Source: SZUA-430 sp964646885 (GTDB taxonomy: Bacteria > Pseudomonadota > Alphaproteobacteria > Micropepsales > Micropepsaceae). Taken from it: a stretch of 5,433 bases of DNA. The notes below the pieces were generated by a model. That model made no database searches and was not told the DNA's origin. It saw only the letters and a program-made list of their open reading frames with translations. The DNA is taken from NCBI GenBank assembly GCA_964646885.1, contig CAZYFM010000175.1:1-5433 (forward strand). Reading direction: 5' to 3'. Positions 1 to 5,433 of this stretch are shown piece after piece; positions within the stretch are counted from its first letter, which is position 1, and each line of letters opens with the position of its first letter. A program made the translations under genes and the position numbers.

Positions 1-711
1 TCATCCCTTCCGGATGAGCCCGTGCAGCATCGTCTCGATCGACATCTCCACCAGCCTGTCCACGGGCGTGAAGCCGAAATCGTCGTGGGTGATCACGAGG
101 GCGACCAGCCCGTGGCCCGAGGCCCACACGACTTCCGACAGTGCCGCAACGTCGCGCGCATGGGTGAGCTTCGCCTTCACGACGCCCGCCACCGCCATCT
201 CAAGCCGTGCAAAACAGATCATGCCCATGAGGAGTTCTTCCGGCGGAACGCTTTCGCCTCTCCGAAGCTTGTCGCGAAAGCGCTTCATTTCTTCCCCGCG
301 ACGCAGGCGTGGCAGCGCCGTCATGAAGGTCAGGTGGTAGGCGCGCGGGTTGCTGATGCCGAATGTAACATAGGCACGCATCAGCCGGCGCAGCCGCTCG
401 ACCGGATCATTGATGCCGTCGACGGCCGAATCCAGGGACACCACGAGCTCGGCGAAGAAGCTCTCCGCAATCGATTTGAGAAGCACTTCCTTGCTCGCAA
501 AGTGCTTGTAGAGCAGGGTCGCCGTGACGCCGGCGGCGCTGGCAATGCGGCGCATGGATGTCTGATCGATGCCCTCGTGAAGGAACATGTCCGCCGCGAT
601 TTGCAGGATCTGCGCGCGACGCGCTTCAGCGCCGATGCGACGGCGCACAGGCGGCCGTGCAGGGGGCCTGGCCTGAGGGGAAGAGGTGCGCGGGCGGCGG
701 CGTGGGCTCAT
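1..711 (-). CDS. TetR-family transcriptional repressor, likely local regulator of the adjacent RND pump
   Basis: This is a 236-residue cytoplasmic DNA-binding regulator. Residues 33-80 form a typical TetR N-terminal domain. The helix-turn-helix lies at about 51-71 (T-S-M-R-R-I-A-S-A-A-G-V followed by LLYKHF), and the KEVLL segment leading into helix 4 follows it. The C-terminal half is a ligand-binding and dimerisation domain. W196, H200 and G201 resemble the WHG motif of the TetR_C_33 group. The first 32 residues are an unusual basic extension with 11 Arg and 7 Pro. The ATG at 711 is preceded by a weak purine-rich stretch (AGAAGCGG). A GTG at 648 would remove most of the tail and give a more usual length, but it has no visible ribosome site. 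The gene diverges from the pump operon, and two palindromic sites in the gap are its probable operators. The family call is firm; the ligand and target are inferred from position. Confidence 0.95.
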   Translation of the reverse strand: MSPRRRPRTSSPQARPPARPPVRRRIGAEARRAQILQIAADMFLHEGIDQTSMRRIASAAGVTATLLYKHFASKEVLLKSIAESFFAELVVSLDSAVDGINDPVERLRRLMRAYVTFGISNPRAYHLTFMTALPRLRRGEEMKRFRDKLRRGESVPPEELLMGMICFARLEMAVAGVVKAKLTHARDVAALSEVVWASGHGLVALVITHDDFGFTPVDRLVEMSIETMLHGLIRKG

Positions 712-775
712 GATCCGCTTCTATTACCCCGAAACCGTTGTGAATTGCGTAAATTTTAAGCACGCATTCCGAGGC

Positions 776-794
776 AAGTTGACACTGTTCACTT
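776..794. promoter_or_regulatory. Operator 1, probable TetR-family binding site
   Basis: This is a 19-bp near-palindrome, AAGTTGACACTGTTCACTT, centred on C785. Seven of nine positions match between the two arms. It shares an identical 15-base core (782-796) with the second site 37 bp downstream. It covers the TTGACA -35 hexamer at 779-784, so a bound repressor would block RNA polymerase. On the other strand it lies just upstream of a possible weak -10 for the regulator gene (TAAAAT, complement of 753-758), which would allow autorepression. That the neighbouring TetR protein is the binder is inferred from position and symmetry. Confidence 0.7.
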
Positions 795-806
795 ATCTGC
801 TAAAAG
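779..806 (+). promoter_or_regulatory. Predicted sigma70-type promoter of the efflux operon
   Basis: A perfect -35 hexamer TTGACA (779-784) is followed after 16 bp by TAAAAG (801-806), which matches the TATAAT consensus at 4 of 6 positions. Transcription would start near 812-816, giving a leader of about 35-40 bases before the adaptor start at 851. The -35 lies in operator 1 and the start lies in operator 2, the layout expected of a tightly repressed promoter. The -10 is weak, so its exact position is uncertain. Confidence 0.55.
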
Positions 807-812
807 TGAATG

Positions 813-831
813 AAGTGTACACTGTTCACTT
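813..831. promoter_or_regulatory. Operator 2, probable TetR-family binding site
   Basis: This is a 19-bp near-palindrome, AAGTGTACACTGTTCACTT, centred on C822. Eight of nine arm positions are complementary, so it is the better of the two sites. An extra half-site AAGTGAA (804-810) lies just upstream in the orientation of the left arm. The site spans the predicted transcription start and ends 19 bases before the adaptor start codon at 851. The 15-base core (819-833) repeats 782-796 exactly, and the 37-bp offset is about 3.5 helical turns. Confidence 0.72.
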
Positions 832-850
832 ATGGCGTGGGATGGGCGGC

Positions 851-1924
851 ATGCGCAGGATTTATGTGGCAGCGGGAGCTGCGGCGGTCACGATCGCTGC
901 GGCCGTGGCCCTGTTCACGGGAGGCGGCAACGCGGCCGGTCCTGCGGCGTCCGCGACGGCAGCCATTCCCGTCCGCGTCGCGGTCGCGGCACCCTCAGGC
1001 ATGGCCAACCAGATCCGCGGCACCGGAACCCTGACCTACAAGCGCGAGATCCCGCTGGCCTTCAAGGTGCAGGGCATCCTCGCGAGCTTCGATGTTGATT
1101 CCGGTGACCGCGTGAAGAAGGGGCAGGTTCTCGCCCGCATCGATCCGACCGAAGTCCAGTCGCGCGGCTCGGATGCCGACGCCCAGCTCGCCCTCGCCGA
1201 AACGCAGCTCGCGCGCGTCAGGCAGCTGAAGGAAAAGGGCTTCGCCTCGCAGGCCCGTGTCGACGACGCGCAGGCCGCCGTCGAGCGCGCCCGCGCCGCC
1301 AGCAGCGCCGCAAGCTTCGACGAGCGCAAGGCCGTCATCGTGGCCCCGGCCGATGGCATCGTCCTCAGCCGCCTCGCCGAACCCAACCAGGTTGTCGCTC
1401 CCGGCAGCCCGGTGATGCTGCTCGGCGACGAGAGCAGCGGCATGGTGGTGAAGGTGCCGCTCGCAGATGACGCCGTCGCGCGCATCCGCACGGAAGACAA
1501 GGCCAGCATCATCTTCTCGGGCCTCAAGCCCGTCAATGCCACCGTGTCCCGCATTGCCGCCAAGGCCGACATGCGCACGGGGGCCTATGACGTCGAACTG
1601 AAGGTGGCAGAAACCGAGCAGCCGCTGCGCAGCGGCATGGTGGGCCAGGCCCGCATCAGCCCGCGCGACCAGGTGGAGCAGACAGGCGAAGTCGCCGTAC
1701 CCGCCTTGGCGCTGCTCGAAGGCCGTGGGGACCAGGCGGCGGTCTTCATCGTGGATGAGAAGGGCCAGGCGCGGCGCGTCAGCGTCCGCATCGCGGGATT
1801 TGCCGATGACCAGGTGTTGATCGCCGAAGGACTGAAGCCCGGCATGAAGGTCGTGACATCGGGCGCGCCCTACCTGCGCAACGGCCAGCCAGTGGCCATC
1901 GAGAGCGGTGTCACCGGATCGTGA
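851..1924 (+). CDS. RND efflux periplasmic adaptor subunit (membrane fusion protein, HlyD/AcrA type)
   Basis: This 357-residue adaptor would link the inner-membrane pump to an outer-membrane channel. An N-terminal MRR and an Ala/Val-rich hydrophobic stretch (residues about 4-22) form an uncleaved anchor or signal sequence. No lipobox cysteine is visible, so it is not an AcrA-like lipoprotein. The first lipoyl half is at about 75-98 (GILASFDVDSGDRVKKGQVLARID order). A short alpha-helical hairpin rich in Ala, Gln, Glu and Arg follows at about 107-160. The second lipoyl half is at about 161-193 (APADGIV, then PGSPVMLLGD). A beta-barrel and a membrane-proximal domain follow, ending in GLKPGMKVVTSG and YLRNGQPV, typical of RND adaptors. 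The frame is open upstream to 686, but that would run through the operators and into the regulator gene. ATG 851 has GGGA 8 bases upstream; ATG 842, three codons earlier, is the alternative. The stop overlaps the permease start. Substrate is unknown. Confidence 0.93.
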   Translation: MRRIYVAAGAAAVTIAAAVALFTGGGNAAGPAASATAAIPVRVAVAAPSGMANQIRGTGTLTYKREIPLAFKVQGILASFDVDSGDRVKKGQVLARIDPTEVQSRGSDADAQLALAETQLARVRQLKEKGFASQARVDDAQAAVERARAASSAASFDERKAVIVAPADGIVLSRLAEPNQVVAPGSPVMLLGDESSGMVVKVPLADDAVARIRTEDKASIIFSGLKPVNATVSRIAAKADMRTGAYDVELKVAETEQPLRSGMVGQARISPRDQVEQTGEVAVPALALLEGRGDQAAVFIVDEKGQARRVSVRIAGFADDQVLIAEGLKPGMKVVTSGAPYLRNGQPVAIESGVTGS

Positions 1925-4900
1925 GCGAGATCAGCGCGTTCTTTGTCAGGAACTGGCAGTTCACGCTGGTTCTGTTTGCGGGTCTGGCCGTCTTTGGCTT
2001 CAACTCGCTCATGTCGATCCCGCGCGCCGAGGATCCGGCATTTCCGATCCCGTTCTATATCGTGCGCGTGATCCTGCCCGGCGCCAGCCCGGCAGAAATG
2101 GAGAAGCTGGTCGTCAAGCCCATCGAGGACGCGATCGACACGCTTGAGGATGTCGAGAACATCCGCTCGACCGCTGCCGACGGATTTGCCCTCGTGACCT
2201 CCGAGTTTTCGTGGGACATCGACGTTGACCGCAAGTTCGACGAGGTCGTGCGCGAGGTAAACGCCATACGACCGACTTTGCCGACCGGTGTACTGCGGGT
2301 GGAAGTCGAGAAGGCCTCGACCGCCCAGACGAACATCGTGCAGATGGCGATCGTCGGGGACAATGTCACCTATCGTGAGCTTGAGCATTTGGCCGACAAG
2401 CTGCGCGACGAGATCGATCGCATCAACGGTGTGAAGGAAACGCGGATCTATGGCGCGCCGAAAACCGAGGTGCGCGTGGCGGTGGACCTGGGCAAGCTCT
2501 CGGCCTGGTCGATCCCGCTCTCGGTCGTGTCAAACGCGCTGAAGGCCGAAAGCGCCGACATTCCGCCCGGCGTCGTCTATGCCGGCGACCGCCGCTTCAA
2601 CCTGAAGGCCACGGGCTCATTCGACTCGCTCGAGGAAATCCGCCAGACCGTCCTGCTCTCGTCGCAGACCCGAACTGTCCGCGTGTCAGATGTGGCCGAA
2701 GTTTCCTGGGCCTATGACGAGCAGCGCCACGAGGCACGCTGGAACGGCAAGCCCGCCCTGTTCATCGCTGCGAACCAGAAGGAAGGCGAAAACGTCTTCA
2801 ACGTGCGCAATGCCATCTATGCCGCCGTGGAGGAGTTCGAGCGTGAGTTGCCGCAGGGCATCACGATCCAGCGCGGCTTTGACCAGTCGCAGAACGTCGA
2901 CCATCGCCTCTCGGGCCTGTTCAGGGACTTCGGCATCGCTCTAGCCCTCGTGCTGGTCACGCTGCTGCCACTCGGCTTGCGGGCATCCCTCATCGTCATG
3001 ATCTCGATCCCGCTGTCGCTCGCGATTGGCGTCGCGGTCCTGAAAGCGACAGGCTTCTCGCTCAACCAGCTTTCCATTGCGGGCTTCGTGCTGGCGCTCG
3101 GCCTGCTCGTCGATGACTCCATCGTCGTCACCGAAAACATCGCCCGTCACCTGCGCGAGGGCATGAGCCGTTTCGAAGCCGCCATTGCCGGTTCAAAGCA
3201 GATCGGCGTCGCCGTCATCGGCTGCACGGCAACGCTGATGCTCGCCTTCACGCCGCTGCTGTTCCTGCCGGAAGGCGCAGGCGCCTTCATCCGCTCGCTG
3301 CCCGCCGCCGTGCTCTTCACGGTTGCTGCCTCGCTGATGGTATCGCTGACCATCATTCCGTTCCTCGCAAGCCGCATGTTGCCCGAACACGAGGCACCGG
3401 AAGGCAACTGGCTGTTGCAGAGGGTCATGGCCGGGATCGAGGCCTTCTACCGGCCCTTGCTGCGCGCCTCGCTGGCAGCGCCCCGCGTGACACTGCTGGT
3501 GGCGACAGGCCTCTTCCTGGGCTCGCTCCTTCTCATCCCGCGCCTGGGCTTCAGCCTCTTCCCGCCCGCCGAGATCCCCGAGGTTCTCGTGAACATCGAG
3601 CTGCCGGATGGCGCCGCGATGAGCGAAACGGGGCGCGTGCTGAATCTGGTCGAAAAGGTTGTCGCGTCGTCGAAGGACAAGGGCGACGTACGCTGGTACA
3701 TGTCGAACCTGGGACATGGCAATCCGCAGGTCTTCTACAACGTGCGTCCCGAGCAGGAAAAGGCGAACCACGCGTCGGTCTTTGTCGGGCTGAAGGAGTG
3801 GAACTCGCGTGAGAGCGTGAAGCTGATCGACAGCTGGCGCGAGCAGTTCGCAAGGATCCCGGGCGCGCAGATCATCGTCATCGTGTTCGAGAATGGTCCA
3901 CCCATCGAGGCCCCCATAGCGGTGCGCATCACGGGACGTGAAATCGGAACGCTGAAGGAGCTCGCCGCGCGCGCCACCGCCCTGATCGAAGGTGTGCCGG
4001 GCACACGCGACGTCGTGAACCCGCTGAGGCTGGACCGGACGGACCTGAACCTGGGCGTAAACTACGACAAGGCCGCTGCGCTGGGCGTGCCAGCAGGCGC
4101 CATCGACCAGACCGTGCGCATCGCCCTGTCAGGTGAAACCGTGGGCCGCTATCGCCAGTCCGACGGCGAGGAGTTTGATATCTCCCTGCGCCTGCCGTTC
4201 GAGGGACGCCATGAGCTCCGGGACCTCGATCGCGTCTACGTGCCATCGGGGCAGGGGGCCGGCATCCCGCTCGCGCAGATCGCAACACCCGTCATGCAGA
4301 GCGAGCCCGCCCGCATCGACCGCCTGCAGCGCGAGCGCGTCGTGACGATCACCGGCCGCACCGACAGCGGCTTCCTGACCTCTACCGTCTCGCGCGAGGT
4401 GTTCGAGAAGCTGAAGGAAATCAAGTTGCCGCCCGGCTACCGCATCAGCGCGGGCGGGCAGGCAGAGGCGCAGGCCAAGAGCTTCGGCGGCCTCGGCGGC
4501 GCCATCCTGCTGGCGCTGTTCGGCATCATGGCGGTGCTGATCCTCGAGTTCCGTTCGTTCAAGACATCAAGCGTGGTCGCCGGTGTTATCCCGCTTGGCA
4601 TCATCGGCGGCCTCGTGGGTCTCTGGGTCACGGGTTATCCGCTGGCGTTCACCGCCGTCATCGGCTTCATCGCGCTCATCGGCATCGAGATCAAGAACTC
4701 GATCCTGCTCGTCGACTTCACCGAACAGCTGCGCGCCGAAGGTGTCCCCCTGCGCGACGCCATCGAGCAGGCCGGCCACATCCGCTTCCTGCCAATCCTG
4801 CTGACGAGCGCGACCGCAATCGGCGGCCTGCTCCCCCTCGCACTCGAGGGCTCGGGCCTCTATTCACCGCTCGCAATCGTCATCATCGCAGGCCTGATCT

Positions 4901-4971
4901 CGTCGACACTCCTGGCCCGACTGGTGACGCCCGTCATGTACCTCCTGCTCGCCGACAAGGACCCCGCCTGA
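1921..4971 (+). CDS. RND multidrug efflux permease, HAE1/AcrB-type inner-membrane proton antiporter
   Basis: This 1016-residue pump subunit exports substrates in exchange for protons. Predicted layout: TM1 at about 12-30, a first periplasmic porter/docking region at about 31-335, TM2-TM6 at about 337-483, TM7 at about 523-540, a second periplasmic region at about 541-855, and TM8-TM12 at about 858-1012, with almost no cytoplasmic tail. The proton-relay residues are intact: D398 and D399 in TM4 (GLLVDDSIVV) and K925 in TM10 (IEIKNSILLVDF), matching AcrB D407, D408 and K940. The conserved PGASPAEMEKLVVKPIEDAI block is at 53-72. The PRAEDPAF stretch after TM1 differs from AcrB and points to another branch of the HAE1-like family. 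Length is close to the family norm, with no frameshift. Translation starts at GTG 1921, overlapping the adaptor stop in GTGA with no strong ribosome site, which suggests coupling. A later start would lose TM1. Function is clear; substrate cannot be read from the sequence. Confidence 0.97.
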   Translation: MSEISAFFVRNWQFTLVLFAGLAVFGFNSLMSIPRAEDPAFPIPFYIVRVILPGASPAEMEKLVVKPIEDAIDTLEDVENIRSTAADGFALVTSEFSWDIDVDRKFDEVVREVNAIRPTLPTGVLRVEVEKASTAQTNIVQMAIVGDNVTYRELEHLADKLRDEIDRINGVKETRIYGAPKTEVRVAVDLGKLSAWSIPLSVVSNALKAESADIPPGVVYAGDRRFNLKATGSFDSLEEIRQTVLLSSQTRTVRVSDVAEVSWAYDEQRHEARWNGKPALFIAANQKEGENVFNVRNAIYAAVEEFERELPQGITIQRGFDQSQNVDHRLSGLFRDFGIALALVLVTLLPLGLRASLIVMISIPLSLAIGVAVLKATGFSLNQLSIAGFVLALGLLVDDSIVVTENIARHLREGMSRFEAAIAGSKQIGVAVIGCTATLMLAFTPLLFLPEGAGAFIRSLPAAVLFTVAASLMVSLTIIPFLASRMLPEHEAPEGNWLLQRVMAGIEAFYRPLLRASLAAPRVTLLVATGLFLGSLLLIPRLGFSLFPPAEIPEVLVNIELPDGAAMSETGRVLNLVEKVVASSKDKGDVRWYMSNLGHGNPQVFYNVRPEQEKANHASVFVGLKEWNSRESVKLIDSWREQFARIPGAQIIVIVFENGPPIEAPIAVRITGREIGTLKELAARATALIEGVPGTRDVVNPLRLDRTDLNLGVNYDKAAALGVPAGAIDQTVRIALSGETVGRYRQSDGEEFDISLRLPFEGRHELRDLDRVYVPSGQGAGIPLAQIATPVMQSEPARIDRLQRERVVTITGRTDSGFLTSTVSREVFEKLKEIKLPPGYRISAGGQAEAQAKSFGGLGGAILLALFGIMAVLILEFRSFKTSSVVAGVIPLGIIGGLVGLWVTGYPLAFTAVIGFIALIGIEIKNSILLVDFTEQLRAEGVPLRDAIEQAGHIRFLPILLTSATAIGGLLPLALEGSGLYSPLAIVIIAGLISSTLLARLVTPVMYLLLADKDPA

Positions 4972-4975
4972 CCCC

Positions 4976-5033
4976 GGGAGCGCGGGCTTCCAGCCCGCTC
5001 TTCCGTGAGTGCGGGCAGGATGCCCGCGTTCCC
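4976..5033. repeat. Double-hairpin palindromic element just after the permease stop
   Basis: Two perfect 7-bp-stem, 3-base-loop hairpins lie in tandem: GCGGGCT/AGCCCGC (4982-4998, loop TCC) and GCGGGCA/TGCCCGC (5011-5027, loop GGA). The flanks GGGAGC (4976-4981) and GTTCCC (5028-5033) can pair with one wobble, giving a three-way-junction shape. Alternatively 4976-4987 can pair with 5022-5033 (11 of 12 complementary). The element starts 4 bases after the stop codon. It could slow polymerase or protect the mRNA 3' end, but no T-run follows either hairpin, so it is not called a Rho-independent terminator. It looks like a dispersed intergenic repeat; copies elsewhere cannot be checked here. Confidence 0.75.
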
Positions 5034-5038
5034 AGGAA

Positions 5039-5119
5039 GAAATGCTCACGCGAAGATGCGAACGCGCAAATTTCCAAAATGCTGTCTTGGTTCGCGAAGG
5101 CGAACCACCCACGACTTTC
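5039..5119 (+). repeat. REP-like composite repeat, unit 1 (forward)
   Basis: The unit has a GCGAA-rich leader (5039-5086) followed by a hairpin GGTTCGC-GAAG-GCGAACC (5089-5106, 7-bp stem) and the tail ACCCACGACTT (5107-5117). The leader matches the leader of unit 2 (5136-5183) at about 37 of 48 positions, and hairpin plus tail recur exactly at 5250-5278. On the minus strand a GTGGGT box sits immediately 5' of the stem. The unit runs into the assembly gap. Short reading frames here are artefacts of the repeat. Confidence 0.78.
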
Positions 5120-5129
5120 NNNNNNNNNN
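5120..5129. other. Assembly gap (10 N)
   Basis: Ten consecutive undetermined bases interrupt the repeat cluster between unit 1 and unit 2. The run is a round number, so its length is probably a placeholder. The true distance and number of repeat units here are unknown. Confidence 0.97.
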
Positions 5130-5135
5130 CAGAAG

Positions 5136-5278
5136 GAAATGCGCACGCGAAAGCGCGAACGCGCGAATTTTACAATCACTGTCATGGTTCGCCTGCGCTA
5201 TCGCTGTCCGGTTCAGAAAAATCCCGGAAAATCCACTTATCATTGTCATGGTTCGCGAAGGCGAACCACCCACGACTT
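5136..5278 (+). repeat. REP-like composite repeat, unit 2 (forward, with internal partial duplication)
   Basis: The leader (5136-5183) resembles the unit 1 leader. A 13-base segment TGTCATGGTTCGC occurs at 5180-5192 and again at 5244-5256, with 51 unrelated bases between. At the first copy the hairpin is lost, because CTGCGCTATCGC follows instead of the paired arm. The second copy continues into an intact hairpin (5250-5267) and the ACCCACGACTT tail (5268-5278), identical to unit 1. The unit is about 46 bases longer between leader and hairpin than the inverted unit 3, consistent with an insertion or a broken duplicated copy. Confidence 0.75.
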
Positions 5279-5336
5279 GCAGCGCAGGTGCCACGCGGGA
5301 AAAGTCGTGGGTGGTCTGCCTGCGCAGACCATGACA
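5244..5336. repeat. Inverted pair of hairpin repeats (BIME-like)
   Basis: Arms 5244-5278 and 5302-5336 are 35 bases each, inverted, and match at 30 positions. The 23-base spacer is 5279-5301. Four of the five differences form two compensating pairs inside the small hairpin stem, and the fifth is in its loop. The pair can fold either as two small hairpins or as one long one. The leaders at 5139-5167 and 5367-5395 give an outer, nested inverted repeat around it. Confidence 0.8.
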
Positions 5337-5395
5337 AGTGTGGGAGTATGTTGGAGTACAATGGTTTTCGCGCCTTCGCGCTTCCGCGTGCGCAT
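5302..5395 (-). repeat. REP-like composite repeat, unit 3 (inverted)
   Basis: The same unit lies in reverse orientation. The tail (5302-5312) is the exact complement of 5268-5278. The hairpin is at 5313-5330 (GGTCTGC/GCAGACC, 4-base loop). The leader (5367-5395) is the reverse complement of 5139-5167 with 27 of 29 matches. Read on the plus strand, a GTGG box (5307-5310) precedes the stem. REP elements handled by RAYT transposases typically carry a GTRG tetranucleotide in that place, which is the reason for the REP-like label. No transposase gene is in the window. Confidence 0.75.
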
Positions 5396-5433
5396 AACAA
5401 ACACTCACCAGGCGCTTCATCGCCGGCGTGCTG

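Noticed and set aside
22..759. Long plus-strand open frame antisense to the TetR gene
   Set aside because: It is a shadow of the real gene caused by high GC and biased codons; it has no recognisable domain and would read into the regulatory region.
753..777. A promoter for the TetR gene on the minus strand (TAAAAT as -10, TTGCCT as -35)
   Set aside because: The two boxes are only 13 bp apart, and at the proper spacing the -35 is CAACTT, a poor match; a promoter must exist here but cannot be placed reliably.
686..850. Upstream extension of the adaptor reading frame to an ATG at 686
   Set aside because: It would start inside the TetR gene and translate through the predicted promoter and both operators; the added residues do not resemble a signal sequence, while the ATG at 851 opens directly onto one.
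4982..5003. Rho-independent terminator at the first hairpin after the permease
   Set aside because: The stem is strong but is followed by TCTTCC and not a T-run, and a second similar hairpin follows, so a palindromic repeat is the better description.
4864..5420. Several short open frames on both strands downstream of the permease
   Set aside because: They are made of the hairpin and leader repeats and cross the N gap; the recurring peptides (for example SWVV) are translations of the same repeat, not protein conservation.
5397..5433. Possible edge of a neighbouring gene, either a minus-strand stop (TCA at 5417-5419) or a plus-strand start
   Set aside because: Only about 15-35 bases are available, no ribosome site or recognisable residues are visible, and all readings are equally weak.

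Overview
The window holds a complete three-gene drug-efflux locus followed by a repeat-rich non-coding end. A TetR-family repressor gene runs leftward (1-711). A 139-base divergent regulatory region (712-850) separates it from a rightward two-gene operon: an RND periplasmic adaptor (851-1924) and an HAE1/AcrB-type RND inner-membrane pump (1921-4971). No outer-membrane channel gene (TolC/OprM type) is present, so the tripartite pump must borrow one from elsewhere or have one outside the window.

The regulatory region contains two copies of a 19-bp near-palindrome (776-794 and 813-831) sharing an identical 15-base core. The first covers a perfect -35 hexamer (TTGACA) and the second covers the predicted transcription start of the pump operon. 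The simplest reading is local control: the TetR protein binds both sites, represses the pump and probably its own gene, and releases DNA when it binds a ligand, probably a pump substrate. The adaptor stop and permease start overlap in GTGA, so the two pump subunits are probably translationally coupled.

From 4972 to the end I see no supportable gene. This stretch is a mosaic of repeats: a double-hairpin element right after the permease stop, then three copies of a composite REP-like unit. Two are in forward orientation and one is inverted, and they share a 7-bp-stem hairpin and a GCGAA-rich leader. Two of the copies differ by paired changes that preserve the stem. A 10-base run of N (5120-5129) lies inside this cluster, as expected where an assembler failed on repeats.

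The organism is probably a high-GC Gram-negative proteobacterium. The tripartite RND design requires an outer membrane, and codon third positions are strongly G/C. The general look, including the dispersed hairpin repeats, would suit an alphaproteobacterium, but that rank is an inference and not shown by the sequence. The genes themselves are of well-known type. The least explained parts are the operator architecture and the repeat cluster.
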